Part shown: positions 23,896 to 36,199 of the stretch, one piece after another
How the letters are laid out: each line of letters starts with the position of its first letter
Numbering within the stretch: the first letter of the stretch is position 1
Assembly (NCBI GenBank): GCA_029891385.1
Contig: CM057228.1
Coordinates: forward strand, 52,353,783-52,417,782
Length of the DNA stretch: 64,000 nt
DNA from: Erythroxylum novogranatense
Taxonomy: Eukaryota; Streptophyta; Magnoliopsida; Malpighiales; Erythroxylaceae
Direction: 5' to 3'
Position numbers and translations under genes: made by a program
Notes under the pieces: model-generated
Seen by the model: the letters and a program-made list of their open reading frames with translations, nothing else
Database searches by the model: none
What the model was told of the DNA's origin: nothing

Positions 23896-26746
23896 ACTAT
23901 TGTAGGGACCCGATCTCGAGACCGAAACCCCCAACCGGAAGACGAAGCGAAAGATGAATAACAAAGAGGCAGAACGAACGGATCGAAGCAAATCAATTAC
24001 GAATCGAAAGCGAATTGGATCAAAGCTTACGAACAAGGGCAAATCGAATTGGCTCGAAGACAAACCAAACGAACGATCCAATTGAAACACAAATTCTGAC
24101 ATCCGCACCAATTTCTTAGAAAAGCGTCGAAGTGGTCGCGTTGGATACCTTAAACTTAATCTATCCGATTCCATGTAAATTTTTCTTTTTCTTATTTTTC
24201 ATTCCTTCTCTTCTTATTCATCTTTATTCAAAGCTCATACTAATCAAAACAATATCATTTCCCTTCTTGGAAATTCATTCTAAAAAAAATCCCTCTTACT
24301 TGATTCTATTTATTCATCATAATCTTATATATTACCATAACAATCTCACAATAATCCATATACTACCATACAAAATTGGCGACAGATAATTTGCATTTCA
24401 TTAAACCAAAACCTGCAAAATCATTTAAATTCACTTACATAAACCAACTCAAACACACAATCCTCAAATTCAATTACACAAATCTCATAATGCAATACAA
24501 TTCATACTCAACATTATAAATCAATTCCTTATACAACCCAATCATTATCATCTATCATAACCATACACAAGTTTTTATACAATTTCACAATCCAAATACA
24601 TCATGAACTAAACGCTTACATTACACTAATGGCATTCCAAGCCATATACAATTACCAATGTTCATAACCCAAAGTACCTGATGCTGATAATTCTCAATTT
24701 CTCAACAACATCTAAACTTAACAATAGTTCAATAAGAACTCATACAAACAAAATCTCTCATTTTCTTTCACTCGATCTTCTTCTCACCACCTGTGGATGG
24801 GAATGAACGGGGGGTGAGCTTAAAAAAGCCCGTGGGTAACAGGTTTATAATCAATCATAAGCAAAACCGTTCAAAAGTTTACTGCCATAGAAATTTCTTG
24901 TTGAAAATCCATAAAATGCTCGTTTCTCAAATTTTCATCATGTATTCAATTCCATATTCACAAAACATAAATGTATCAACTTGTTCAAAAATCACAATTT
25001 CATAATGCAATTGTCAACTCATAATTTCAAATCATCTTCACACACTAAATGTAATTCATTTCAAGGCAACTTAGAACATCAAATGCAATGCACATTTCAA
25101 TGGCTAGAGGGTTCCGTGAACAAAATGACGAAATCGAAGTTTACGCCGTGAATCGAAACGAGTCCATTCTCGGATCTCGTGGGCCACAAGCGGGCAGCCG
25201 GGATAAGGCTTTGACGTCAATGTGCACATGACTCGAAATGGTTCCTCTAAGCCCAAACATAGCACATAATCCAATTCAAATGTTCATATAACAAAATGTC
25301 ATAATTTCATTCAATGGCATACATTCTTATCCAAATGTCAAGCATTCATTCATACGTAACATGGCATAATCATATTTCTATGGTTTAATCATCATTATAT
25401 ACATCATATCAACATAACAAATATGCGAACAAGTCACATACAATGCATATACAAGCATTTGCTCATAACCATTCAAATCCAATTCATGGGGTATATGAAC
25501 ACATACAAACCAATTCTTTAAATCATTTGAAAACAATATATGCACAATTTCAAAATACTTGAAATCACTTTATTCTCTCAATTTGGGAAAATGTTTAGTG
25601 GCTTATTATTCAACTATAAACATGAAACCCACCTCATATCCATGCTTGGAGCTTGATTAGAGCTTCAATTCTCCAAAGCCTTTCTTCTTTCTCCCAATCT
25701 CAAATTTCCCTAAATCAAACTAACCCAAATTCAACCTCATAAAAATCATAATTCTCAAAATTGCTTACATAATTTACAAACCCATACTCATATCGAGACA
25801 TCTAAATCAAGAACTTCCAAAATCCCCAAATCTCAAAATTTGGGCATAAACCCTAATAATTAATCATCCAAAATTAAATCCAAAATACTAAGCAATCACC
25901 AAAATTAACCTCATATTCCACAAACACATACCATTTTTCATGATTCTAAACTAAGGACTCATCAAAATCACAACTTAAAAATTTCGAACTCACCTTTCTC
26001 CTCCTCCATTTTCGTACTTCTTGGTCCCTTTGGCAAGCTTTCACCTCCTTCCATGTTTTTCCTCTTGAAAGCCCATAAAGCCCATATCTTCGCCAATACC
26101 ACAATTAAACCACTTCAATCCATGAAACAACTATAAACATCATTGAAACTCAACTTCAAAGGATTCATCCCACACATTCTTCCCAAAATCAACATATTCT
26201 ACTAACACTAGCAACAATGGAATTCTTAACCAAAGAAAAACTCATCCATCAATCTCAAGCTTTAATAAAACATAATCATACAAAATAAATTTCTAAATGC
26301 TCATTCTCATTTCATATCACTCTCATATTCAATAACCTCTTATCATTCACCAAACACCCTATCTTTCTTTTCCATACTATCTCACTTATATATATGACAA
26401 CAACTCCTAATCAAAGTTCATCAACACAAGTACTTATTTCACTTACATCATAAAGCAAATGTTTACAAAACTTTAATAATATTTCAAACCATATTACAGC
26501 ATCAATAATAAAAATCCGAACACAACAAAATATACAAAATCCCATAATCCTCAACATACTTCAACATCTTATTTTTACAAAATCTAACTTCCAATTGGAA
26601 TTCCTTCAACACTCAACTTCAATTCATATACTTAGTTCACATTCTAATTTCACAACCATCTATATACCAATTCATAATTCAAAGCCATACATAAACTCAT
26701 ATTCCATTTTGATATTTCCACTAATAATTCGGGGTCCAACAACTAT
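23896..26746 (-). mobile_element. Solo LTR E with 5-bp target-site duplication
   Basis: The LTR spans 23901-26741, starting TGTAGGGACCC and ending GGGGTCCAACA. It is flanked by ACTAT at 23896-23900 and ACTAT at 26742-26746. There is no PBS, polypurine tract or interior, so this is a solo LTR left by recombination between the two LTRs of a former element. In sense (minus) direction it has a donor AAAG|GTGAGTTC at 25993, the conserved motif GGCAGCCGGGATAAGGCT near 25195-25212, and an acceptor at 24791. An irregular GAATCGAAAGCGAATTGG-type stretch lies at 23930-24090. The shared module was not seen in this LTR. Confidence 0.85.
24791..25993 (-). other. Putative intron in solo LTR E
   Basis: Donor AAAG|GTGAGTT at 25993 and acceptor CCCATCCACAG|GTGG at 24791. 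Confidence 0.35.
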
Positions 26747-28375
26747 GGTATTGGAGACTAAAGTGGTCCAAGATTTGATGATGTATTAAACATATTCGAA
26801 GAATTAAGAAGAATAGTTTGAATACATGAAGAAAAAAAATATGTGTAAAGCATATGAGTAATGTAAGTAAAGAGAATTTTGAAAGAACTGTGCTGAGGTA
26901 AATTATATCATATAGATTTGGAGATTTTCATAGTATGCACTGATGTTGTATAAGACATTTGGCTAAAATCCAATGCAGCGTAACAAAGTGATTTCATATG
27001 TATGGAGACAACTAAAGTCCTATGAGTTGATTATTTGATACATGATTTAGAATTGCTACATTAATGATTGTTTTGAAAGTTTGGAGACAGTATATGTACA
27101 GGAACATCTTAGATATACATATACAAGTACAAATCGTAAAATTTTGAGGCAATCAATGAATTGGGAGAATTAATTATGAGACTCAGGAGATTGATATAAA
27201 TACTGAAAGCCTATGATTGTTCAAGTAAGAATTTCCAAGTAAAGTTAGGTGTTATATCAGATACCTTATGTAGCAATTCGATATTAAGTTTATCAGAACT
27301 AATGCGAAAAGAAGCATAGAACAGGGGGTTTGGTTTATCCCAAATTAAGGATTAAGAGGTTGCGAATCTTATTAAGAGATTGAAAACAGATATGAATTTC
27401 GAGTTCGAATAAGAAGAATGATGCATGGTGAGTGAAATAAGAAGTATGTGAAATCAATACAGATGCTTGATCGATAGGATTGCTAGAAAAGTACAAATGG
27501 TAACATAAGTTATGCATCCTAGTAGGAATGCATCGAAAGATCTTTTAATGACTAAGAATGTCAAAGTAAGCAAATGGATGTTTAAATTGATGGTCTTAAC
27601 TATCCAGAATATGCTTAAGGCATATAGTTTGAAGTTCATAGGGCCATGAGATCCAAGTATAGTTCTATTTGACTTTAAGTATGACAATCACTATCTTAGT
27701 GATTTCTTCTTGAATATTGTATGAGGAGTTAGATGATAGAAGGAGTCATTACTTTGGTATTATGATGAGTAAGGCCTACAAGTCGTTGAAGGCTAGAAGT
27801 GGAGATATTATGGATAGGTGAAATGGATGAATGATAAGAATTAGGTGAATTAAGAAAAATGAACAAATTAGAAGGATCAACGTTAAGGGCATGAAATTTA
27901 GTAAGATTAAGCATGAGAGTTAAGTGTGTTAGCACACAGTCACTTAGCACTACCCTGATGTGAATCATCATGTGTAAGATAAATTACCTCTGTGATAATC
28001 TCAGATGAGCACATGTTTATGAATACCACCATGCCAAGGTGTGCTCAAGCCCGACATGAATAGGTATATATGAAATAGTTATAAGTGTTGCTACTAATGA
28101 AAAATGTCTCACCTTCGAAATGTGATATATGTGAGTATGTTAAGAAGATTGGTAGGATATAATATGGGTGTTATAGACCCAGGAAGTGGGAAATAAAATT
28201 GTGATTAGTTTGAAGAATATGGAAGAAACAGATAAGATGGTGTGGCATCTGAGAGGGATTGTTTAAATTCGTTAACCAAGGTCATTTGAAAGAAAGCATT
28301 GGAGGGATGGAGTAAAATAGAAAAACAAAAGAGTACAAGAGGAAGCAAACCCCTGCCCCTAGATCAGTAAGGTAT
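26747..28375 (+). other. 3' interior of element F, apparently non-coding
   Basis: No open frame with a recognisable domain. It must be the 3' interior of a plus-strand element because it ends in a hairpin and polypurine tract next to an LTR. One weak trace of pol: 28121-28132 reads C-D-I-C in one frame, followed by EYVKK, resembling the second half of the integrase zinc finger. Other parts resemble the interior of D. Either decayed pol or a non-autonomous body. Confidence 0.5.
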
Positions 28376-28413
28376 GAATTTCGAGGACGAAATTCTTTTA
28401 AGAGGGGGAGAAA
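28376..28413 (+). promoter_or_regulatory. Hairpin and polypurine tract of element F
   Basis: GAATTTCG-AGGA-CGAAATTC is a perfect 8-bp stem with a 4-base loop at 28376-28395. AGAGGGGGAGAAA follows at 28401-28413, directly before the LTR. The tract primes plus-strand DNA synthesis. Confidence 0.85.
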
Positions 28414-29380
28414 TGTTGGACCTCGATCTTTTATTGGACTTTAGCATTGGTAAATGACTATGAAATGAAAAATGAATAGTGAAAGTGTAAAATTTTGGAG
28501 AATAGGAAATCTGAAATGTTGGGATAAAAGTGCCCACTAAAGCTTTGTAAAATCTTATATTATGATGTTAATGAAAGACTTTTGAATTGTATAGTATTTT
28601 GTATATGTTTGATAAAAGGATGATGTAGTATGAAGTTGAACATGGCCTCGTCCAATGAGTAGAATGGTGTTTGTTGTACTTTCTTTGCTTTTGTGAGACA
28701 ATTTCTGGTTTTGGTGTCGATTGGTTGTTGGCTCTCTTAGCCTTCTTGAGTGTCATGGAGGATGGATGATTGAAGTGTTTGTGCATGTGCTGAAAATTGT
28801 GTGGGTGTTTTAGCCATAACTTTTGCTTTAGTTATCCGAATCAGATAATTCTTGATTTGGATTAAACTAGAGAAATAGGGTTACAAATGGTCTGATGAAA
28901 TTGAGTTTTAATTCAGTCTCTAAGAAAGTCAATTTTTTGGTGGAATTTAAGCATAGCATATTGTTTTTGCATAAGAACAGTTTGGAAATGTTTAGGCTAT
29001 AACTTTCATATTACTGAACCAAATTGAATGATTTTGATGTCATTAGAAAATTAAGACAATGAGGAACATTTCTCTAGAAGGAAGTACAAGCAAATTCCTT
29101 CAATTGCATGATTAGAAAAGGTGTTGATTTTCGGAAGGAGTTAAGCATGATTTAGATGAATTTTGAGCTCTTAATAGGGTATTTTTATGGAATTAATTAG
29201 CATGCTAATGGGAGTTAATTAACATGTTAATTTTAGTAAGATCATATGGCATGGGTTGATTGAATTATTGTATTAAGGTGATAAGTTTGCATGAGGGGCA
29301 AAATTGGAAGACCACTTAAGCCATTTAAGTTGCAAGGCATATAAGTAAGGGCAAAATAGACATTGTCCAATCATTAATGG

Positions 29381-29389
29381 TATAAAAGG
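29381..29389 (+). promoter_or_regulatory. TATA box of the F LTR
   Basis: TATAAAAGG about 970 bp into the LTR and about 240 bp before the splice donor. Confidence 0.6.
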
Positions 29390-29618
29390 GGGAAGAAATG
29401 AGTTGTCTTTCATTTAGAAGAGGCAAAAACGTGAATTAGAAAGACAAAAAAGAGAGAAGCATGAAAAAGAGAGAAAGAGAGGAGAAAAAGAGGAAAAGCT
29501 AGGGTTCTTCATTTCTTGGCTTTCAAGAAGGAATTTGTGATTGATCAAGAAGAGAAAAAGGAAGAGGAAGAGAGCTCTCATTCAAGCCATCAAGCTCTTC
29601 ATTTGGAGAAGATTCAAG

Positions 29619-30611
29619 GTAAGAATGGATTTTGATCTTTGGATTTTTTAGATGGTTTTGGTTTTTTTAGCTTAAGAAATGTATGGGTCTAAGGATTCTA
29701 AGATCAATTTTAGTGATTATGTGTTATGGGTTTATCAATTTGGAACTCCTTTTGATTTAGGGATTTTGTTATAGATGAAGGAGATTAAGAGAGGCAAGAG
29801 GAATCAAGATCAAGGAAAGGCAATTTGAGTCAAGTTTTAAGCAAGGAATTAAGGTGGGTGACATTTTTATAATTGAGTTAATAAGCTATAAATATTCTTA
29901 CAATAAATGCAATTAATTGATTTATCCAACTATTTGATAAAAATGCATTTATTGTTCTTTGAATGCTTGCAAATTTCCACATGCTTTTTGTAAGTGAATT
30001 TTTTAGAATGATTGCTAAATGCTTCGTAATTGTGGTACATGTTGCCTTCACATGATTTGAGAAAGGGTTATTATCATTGGCATATACTTTGGTTATGAAA
30101 TTGTGAAATGATGATAGAATTGCATATGAATGGCGCATGCTCATGAAAGTCAAGTTTTTCAAAAATGTGTCATATGGGCCAAATGTTTTCAAGTTCATGA
30201 GCTTCATGTTAAGTGGGTTTGTGGTAGTCCCTCGAAGCAAATCACGCACGTTGACCCAAGAATAGGCTTCTCCCGCCTTGCTAGTGGCACGGAGCTCCTT
30301 GAGGACTCCCTCAAGTTCTGACTACGGGACCATTATATGGGAATGTGTAGTGCGTCATGAATATGGACCTACCCAAACCATTATGATTTGTTTATGTGTT
30401 TTCATGTGTTGATAAGTTTGATGATTGTTTGACTTGGGTGAAGTGTGAATTTGTTTGACAAGTTGACAATTTTGAGAAATGAATGTTTTATAAATTTTCA
30501 ATGAGGTTTTACTATAATCATGAAAGTTTCAAAGGATTTTTGCTTATTACTGTTTATAAAACTGTTACCCACGAGCTTTCGAGCTCACCCCCTCTCTTTC
30601 CCCATCTTCAG
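29619..30611 (+). other. Putative intron in the F LTR
   Basis: Donor TTCAAG|GTAAGAAT at 29619. Acceptor CTCTCTTTCCCCATCTTCAG at 30611 follows a long pyrimidine tract and is preceded by GAGCTCACCCCC, a phrase also found before the acceptors of E and G. Confidence 0.5.
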
Positions 30612-30873
30612 GTGAAGAACAAGAGATCAAGTAAAAGTGAATCAAGGACTAAATCTGAATTTGCATGTTTTGTTTTATTTTGGAGAGATTTATGTAAACA
30701 AAGCTGTAATTACATTTTGAGCAATCATTATTCAAGTATCTTGTGTACTTTAGAGATTCTTGAACATTAATGTATTGTGGCTTCGAATGCCATTGAATTT
30801 TTATAAATTCTGATTTGTTGTTAATGAATTATGAATGATGTATGGATGAGGATGATGAATGTAGAGCATGAAT

Positions 30874-30874
<1 letters not shown>

Positions 30875-30903
<29 letters not shown>
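30875..30903. repeat. AT microsatellite
   Basis: Uninterrupted AT dinucleotides. Confidence 0.9.
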
Positions 30904-30909
<6 letters not shown>

Positions 30910-31439
30910 GTGAGATGTTATGAATGTAGGGATGTTGATGAATATGAGAATTCAAATGAATTGAGGTTGAGGGTTGGATGAATTCCAACTGGTAGTTAAA
31001 TTGTCATGAGTGATGTGCAATTAAGGAAGTGATGATGGGTTAAATTTCAAGTTCTCATGAGGGTAAATTGTGTGTTCTGAGTTTAGAAGAAATTTTGTAT
31101 TAATCTATGATGATTTTGACCAAAATGTCTTAATAAGAGTTATAGATGATCCTCTTAGCTTTTCGACGCTATATAGTATGCAAATTTAGGATATCGGAGT
31201 GAAAAGATATGAGCATTGTAAGTGAAGATGCTGCATAAAAGGTTTAAACATGACAATCATGGTGAATGATGAGAGTTTGAGTTTGTGATGATTTATTTGA
31301 GTTAAATTTTGGGAGTTTGATGCACCCAAAGTGGTAAATGAATGTTTTAGGAGTGTGATTGCATTAGAAGAAGTGAATTAGTGAAGATTATAAGTGTACA
31401 CGATGTTAGATTGTATATAGGAAGCATTGGAGAATGTTT

Positions 31440-31645
31440 GGAGGGGTTTTGGGAAACCCCATATCCGTTTAACAGACTTTCGGTCCGTTTAATGGACCTT
31501 TACGGCTCGAAAAGGACCCCTAACATCGCCCATGTCCGTTTAACGGACTTGATGTCCATTTAACGGACTTTCTCGGGTAAGAAAGTGCATTTTGGCCCGA
31601 CAATGTCCGTTAAAAGGCCATGCATGTCCGTTTAACGGACATTCA
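31440..31645. repeat. Short array of GTCCGTTTAACGGAC-type palindromes
   Basis: Near-palindromic CCGTTTAACGG recurs about seven times with variable spacing. Second copy at about 44065-44215 beyond element B. Confidence 0.8.
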
Positions 31646-31954
31646 CGGGTCAACTTTAGTAAATCGCGATTTTTTACCATTTTAGATGTAGAATCTGACT
31701 TTGTGGTCTTCATGAAAGTTTTAGATATAGAAGTCTTCTTTCCAATGGTCCAAGATATTTGGTGAAATTTATGACAATCGCGCCAAGATAGGTACAAATT
31801 GATTGAGGGTATGAACATGTTATATTCTTTTGATCATAACTCCCTCGTCCGGCCTCCAAATGAAGCGATTCTTGAAGCGATAGATTCTTAAGACATGTAT
31901 TTACCTCTCCATGAAAATTGGGATCTTTTGGAGTTGATTTGAAAAAGTTTGATT

Positions 31955-32619
31955 GTAAGAAAATGAGAGGTCAGTTTAAAGAGCATGATTGAGGTATAAA
32001 CTCTCTTTGGAATTTTAAGCCTATCTTGAGCTAGATAGCTCCGATTGACGTGATTCTTACTTCAAGACAAAATAGAGGCTTAGAGCTATGATTTCTTTGA
32101 AGAAGCCAAATTGAAATTCTTGTTTGAAGATTTCCAAATTTTGCTCACAAATAAGAGAAACGAGTTCAAGTATAGTGACTGGTTTGTATGGGCACGCCAT
32201 TGAACAATTTGTGAGGAAATTTTTGGGATGTTATGCGAAAGCAAAAGAATAGAGGATGGTTCAGTAGATTTCATGGGATTAAGATTAAGTTTCATGATTT
32301 CGCGAGAGTTGGATTTTGTAAACAAGTGGGGTCCAACATTATTATTATTATTAATTTCCTCACAAATTGTTCAATGGCGTGCCCATACAAACCAGTCACT
32401 ATACTTGAACTCGTTTCTCTTATTTGTGAGCAAAATTTGGAAATCTTCAAACAAGAATTTCAATTTGGCTTCTTCAAAGAAATCATAGCTCTAAGCCTCT
32501 ATTTTGTCTTGAAGTAAGAATCACGTCAATCGGAGCTATCTAGCTCAAGATAGGCTTAAAATTCCAAAGAGAGTTTATACCTCAATCATGCTCTTTAAAC
32601 TGACCTCTCATTTTCTTAC
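31955..32619. repeat. Perfect 267-bp inverted repeat
   Basis: Left arm 31955-32221 and right arm 32353-32619 are reverse complements with no difference I could find, around a 131-bp spacer holding the LTR end and ATT repeats. The right arm runs straight into the LTR of element B, sharing TTAC. Confidence 0.9.
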
Positions 32620-33340
32620 CGATGCGATGAGCATCGTGTTATGAGTGTAGAGTTGTTAGTGCTTAATTTGTGATCGAGTGTTTTGTGGCCTCTGATTTTA
32701 AAGAGATAGATCATTTTGCACATGCATATACATAGTGACATGTATTCATGATTGTTCCGGCATTTGATAGTGATTGTGTTTGGAAAAGTGAAATTGTGAT
32801 GATTTTGTGAATTGTGATTATTTAAAATGTTAAAATAATTGGGTTAATGAAATCTTGCGATTATGAATTTTGGTGAAATTATTGTATTTGTATATGCTGG
32901 TAAATTTATGGTGTATTGGAAGATATATTTATAGTTGGGAGCAAGAATTAATTAAATGAAGTGTTGGAGATAGTTTGGTTATATTGGAAAGGGGAGAACT
33001 AAATGGAGTTAGTTCAAAAGTAACTAAGTTATAGTTTATTCATTAAGAAAGTGACATGTGTACTTGGACTTTGTACCCTAGCTAGGAGTAGGTGGTCACT
33101 ATTCCTTGAGGGCTGATGGGTTAAGTCTTGTCCAAGCCTTCTTTATTCATTTTCTTCCAAAACTTTTCTCTCGGAGACATAGAGCTTTCTACCCAAATTA
33201 TCTTCTAAGGGACTTTGGTGTTCTTTCTTTCTTTCACCAACCTTTCTCTACCTTTGGTGTTTTCGACTCTAAGGAGAATCCATAAGCTGATCTTTTAGTG
33301 TGGAGTTTAGAGCTTGAAGATCTGTTTGAGTTCTCAGCAG

Positions 33341-34748
33341 GTAAGTGTTAGAAACCCCACTTGCATTAGAGATTTATGAAATAAAGTTGAGAGATTTACA
33401 TCGTTTTCATGGAAAGATGTATTTCATGTGTTTGTTCATAAATCCTGGGTAGTTGGGGAGGAATAAATTCTGTTATAGTGTTAAATGAGTGGTTGAGAAA
33501 ACTTTTAGTGTTCGGTGATATGTCCCGAAAGGAAAATCATTTGAAGCGAAAATCAGTGAAGGAAAATCAGCTGAAGCAAAAGCAGACGATATGGACGTGA
33601 TATCGATAGATTTAGACAAAATTTCCTTCTTGAAAGTTGTAGATCTTTCTTTTCTCTATGAGATAGATGTCAAGTTTGTCCAATTTGGATATTGAGTCAA
33701 AAGATATGATCTATATAAGTGGACATGTTCGAAGCGAAAACCAGTGAAAGGAAAATCAGTGAAGCGAAAATCGGTGAAGCAAAATCAGCTGAAGCAAAAG
33801 CAGACGATATGGACGTGATATCGATAGATTTAGACAAAATTTCCTGCTTGAAAGTTGTATATCTTTCTTTTCTCTATGAGATAGATGTCAAGTTTGTCCA
33901 ATTTGGATATCGGAGTCAAAAGATATGATCTATATAAGTGGACATGTTCTGGGCAGAAAAAAAATCAGCTGAAGCAAAAATCAGAAGGAAGGAAAAATCA
34001 GCTGAAGCGAAAACCAGCTGAAGCGAAAACCAGCTGAAGGAAAAACCAGCTGAAGCAAAAATCAGCTGAAGTGAAAATCAGCTGAAGCAAAAATCAGCTG
34101 AAGCGAAAACCAGCTGAAGCAAAAATCAGACGGAAGGAAAACAGTCTGTGCATAGATCAGTGTTTTGAGGATAACTTGAGTTATAGAACTCCAAATGACC
34201 TGATTCTTGAAGCATTGGATTCCTAACACATTTCTTAATCTCTCCACAAACAATTTATGGGTTTTAGTATTAAATTGGAAATGATTAAGTGAGTCAAAGT
34301 AAGGGTATTGGTGGAGGAATATGAACTAGATGTTTCTTGAACATGTTTGATGATGTGATGATATCTTGGTCTATGGTATTCCAATTAAGGTGATACTTGA
34401 TTCGTTATGAACTAGAAAGAGGTCTATCATTGTGATAAAGATTGAGAGTTTGAATTTTGATTTACGGGATTGCAAGTATCGAAGAGAGTCCATTATAGTT
34501 TTAATGTGACAAAGAGTTACGTTGTAACTAGCGGAGTATGATTAGAGTTTGAGTGAGTGAAATTGAATTAAAGGGAATGCTATTGACCTAGTGAATAGTG
34601 AATTTTGGTTGTAAAGTGGCGATAGCGAATTAGGTTTAGTGCGGTAGAATCATGAACATGCATCATACAAGTTTGAATTAAAGACATGTGCATTATTGAA
34701 TATCTTTAATTGAGCACCTAGTGATGAGAAATTGTTTGATTGTTTTAG
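33341..34748 (+). other. Putative first intron in the B LTR
   Basis: Donor CAGCAG|GTAAGTG at 33341, acceptor TTTGATTGTTTTAG at 34748. In the 3' LTR the donor is GTAAGTAAG at 41329 and the acceptor is at 42744. Confidence 0.4.
33940..34140. repeat. CAGCTGAAG short-period array
   Basis: Roughly twelve units of 15-16 bp built on CAGCTGAAGC(A/G)AAAA. Counterpart 41930-42125. Confidence 0.85.
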
Positions 34749-34814
34749 AGGCTCCGTTGGATCGTCGGACCACGGATATTCTTTGGGACTTCAGCGTAGC
34801 TTCGGACGTTACTG
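34749..34814 (+). other. Putative 66-nt internal exon in the B LTR
   Basis: Bounded by TTTTAG on the left and GTGAGT on the right. The 3' LTR has the same piece at 42745-42810 with an even better donor (TTACAG|GTGAGT). It would be part of the untranslated leader. Confidence 0.35.
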
Positions 34815-35669
34815 GTGAGTAACCTAGTTGGTTCCTCGACTTTTAAGTGATTATATGTCTGTGAATATGTATAAATTAAGTGTAAAGGTGAGTGATATAC
34901 ATGTGAAGTGAATGAGCTAAATGCGATAAGTGTTAGTGATTGTACCAAGTGTGATCTACATAAATGTGAATTCATGTGAATGAGAATCGGTGTATATAAT
35001 TGTGAATAAGAGCTCTGATTGTGACAAGTGAGTGAAGTGAGATAAATGTGCTAGTATTTGTGTAAGTGTGGCGCATGCCTAGCATGATATGAGCGGTAAA
35101 ATTTACCGTTGTGACTAGAGCACAGTGATTGAGCTTTGAGCTCGATTATCGATGAGAGGGCTAGAGCCAAATCGGCGAAGAGTGCATACCAGAGGGCTCT
35201 CTATTTGCCTAAATTGTGATCATTGTGAAAAGGAATAGTGCATACCGGAGGGCTCTCCTATCCCTAAAGTGAGTGGGCGATAGTGCATACCACGAGGCTC
35301 TCCTACTTGCCAAAATGTGAATATAAATGCTCAGTCACAACAATGTCATAACAAGAGACTTTGCATACATATGCATCTGAGTGTATAGTGTGATAGAGAA
35401 TGCGAGTGACATCTGAAAATGTGGATTGATATGTGATATTGTAATTGTGTAAATTGTGAAGTGTAATGTGAGAATTATGTGACAGTGTAAAGTGCGCATT
35501 GTGATATTGCGTGTGATATAATATAATGTGTAAATTGTGAATAGTGTTTATAAAGCGTTAAAGTGTAATTTGAGATATAGTATATGTATATGCATGTGTT
35601 GGATGAACCATCAATGATGGTTTCTCATTGAGTTCATAAACTCACCCAACATTGCAATATATTTTTCAG
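34815..35669 (+). other. Putative second intron in the B LTR
   Basis: Donor GTGAGTAACC at 34815, acceptor ATATATTTTTCAG at 35669. In the 3' LTR: 42811 to 43672. Confidence 0.4.
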
Positions 35670-36064
35670 GACAGCGTCGGTAGGACTCTAGCTCCCGGGA
35701 TAGACGTTTCTGCAGTGAGTGTTCGTGATCAAGGGCAGCGATGGATCATAGGTCGGTCAGCTGGGGTGACTTCTTTTGGGAACATTGTTTTGGGATGACT
35801 TAGTATAGCGTTTGTATCGGTTTCCTTTTGAGATGTATTTGCTTTGTAGGGGCGATAGGTGGTCTATATTTTGGGATTGATGTTATAAATGAATGATTAT
35901 TATGGTTTTAAATTTTAGTGATTTTCATATTGTGGAATTTAGTGTATTGATGCCATGCGAGTGTTTAGAGATTGTTTTCGTAGTAGCACTTCCTTATCGT
36001 GGGATATCGTCGGAACGACCCACAGGCGTCCCAATGTGTACCTGCGGTGAGGCGCTACATTAGG

Positions 36065-36075
36065 TGGTATCGAGC
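36065..36075 (+). promoter_or_regulatory. Primer-binding site of element B, one base short
   Basis: TGGTATCGAGC in place of TGGTATCAGAGC, a one-base deletion. It lies five bases after the LTR end. Confidence 0.8.
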
Positions 36076-36199
36076 ATGGTTTGGCATCTTTTGGGCATAG
36101 TGTGTTTTAGGCTGAATTTGCAAAAAAAAATAATTGATAGAATTCTTATGTGTTGTAGGTCATCCGTTCTTGGGGATCAAGTGGATCAACCGGTGACCT

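Larger units (their letters stand above)
28414..32338 (+). mobile_element. 3' LTR of element F
   Basis: Begins TGTTGGACCTCG after the polypurine tract and ends GGGGTCCAACA at 32338, followed by ATT repeats. U3 has two minus-facing module copies (about 28800-28925 and 28985-29105). TATAAAAGG stands at 29381-29389. A donor at 29619 and acceptor at 30611 frame a 993-bp intron containing an AGGCTTCTCCCGCC block (about 30265-30280). Downstream are plus-facing modules (31120-31215, 31680-31790), a GTCCGTTTAACGGAC-type array (31440-31645), and minus-facing modules (31835-31930, 32015-32110). Confidence 0.75.
32616..36059 (+). mobile_element. 5' LTR of element B
   Basis: Matches 40609-44058. Contains plus-facing modules (33580-33720, 33810-33935), a CAGCTGAAGCGAAAA array (33940-34140), minus-facing modules (34150-34255, 34365-34480), two intron-like segments, and three GTGCATACC...GGCTCTC units (35185-35310). 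It ends GCGCTACA. Confidence 0.85.

Noticed and set aside
23836..24174. 112-codon minus-strand open frame
   Set aside because: It lies in the solo LTR and in a low-complexity, repeat-like stretch. No domain, and Arg/Ser/Phe-rich composition fits chance translation.
32086..32488. Two matching open frames on opposite strands
   Set aside because: They are the same sequence read from the two arms of the inverted repeat, with no sign of coding.
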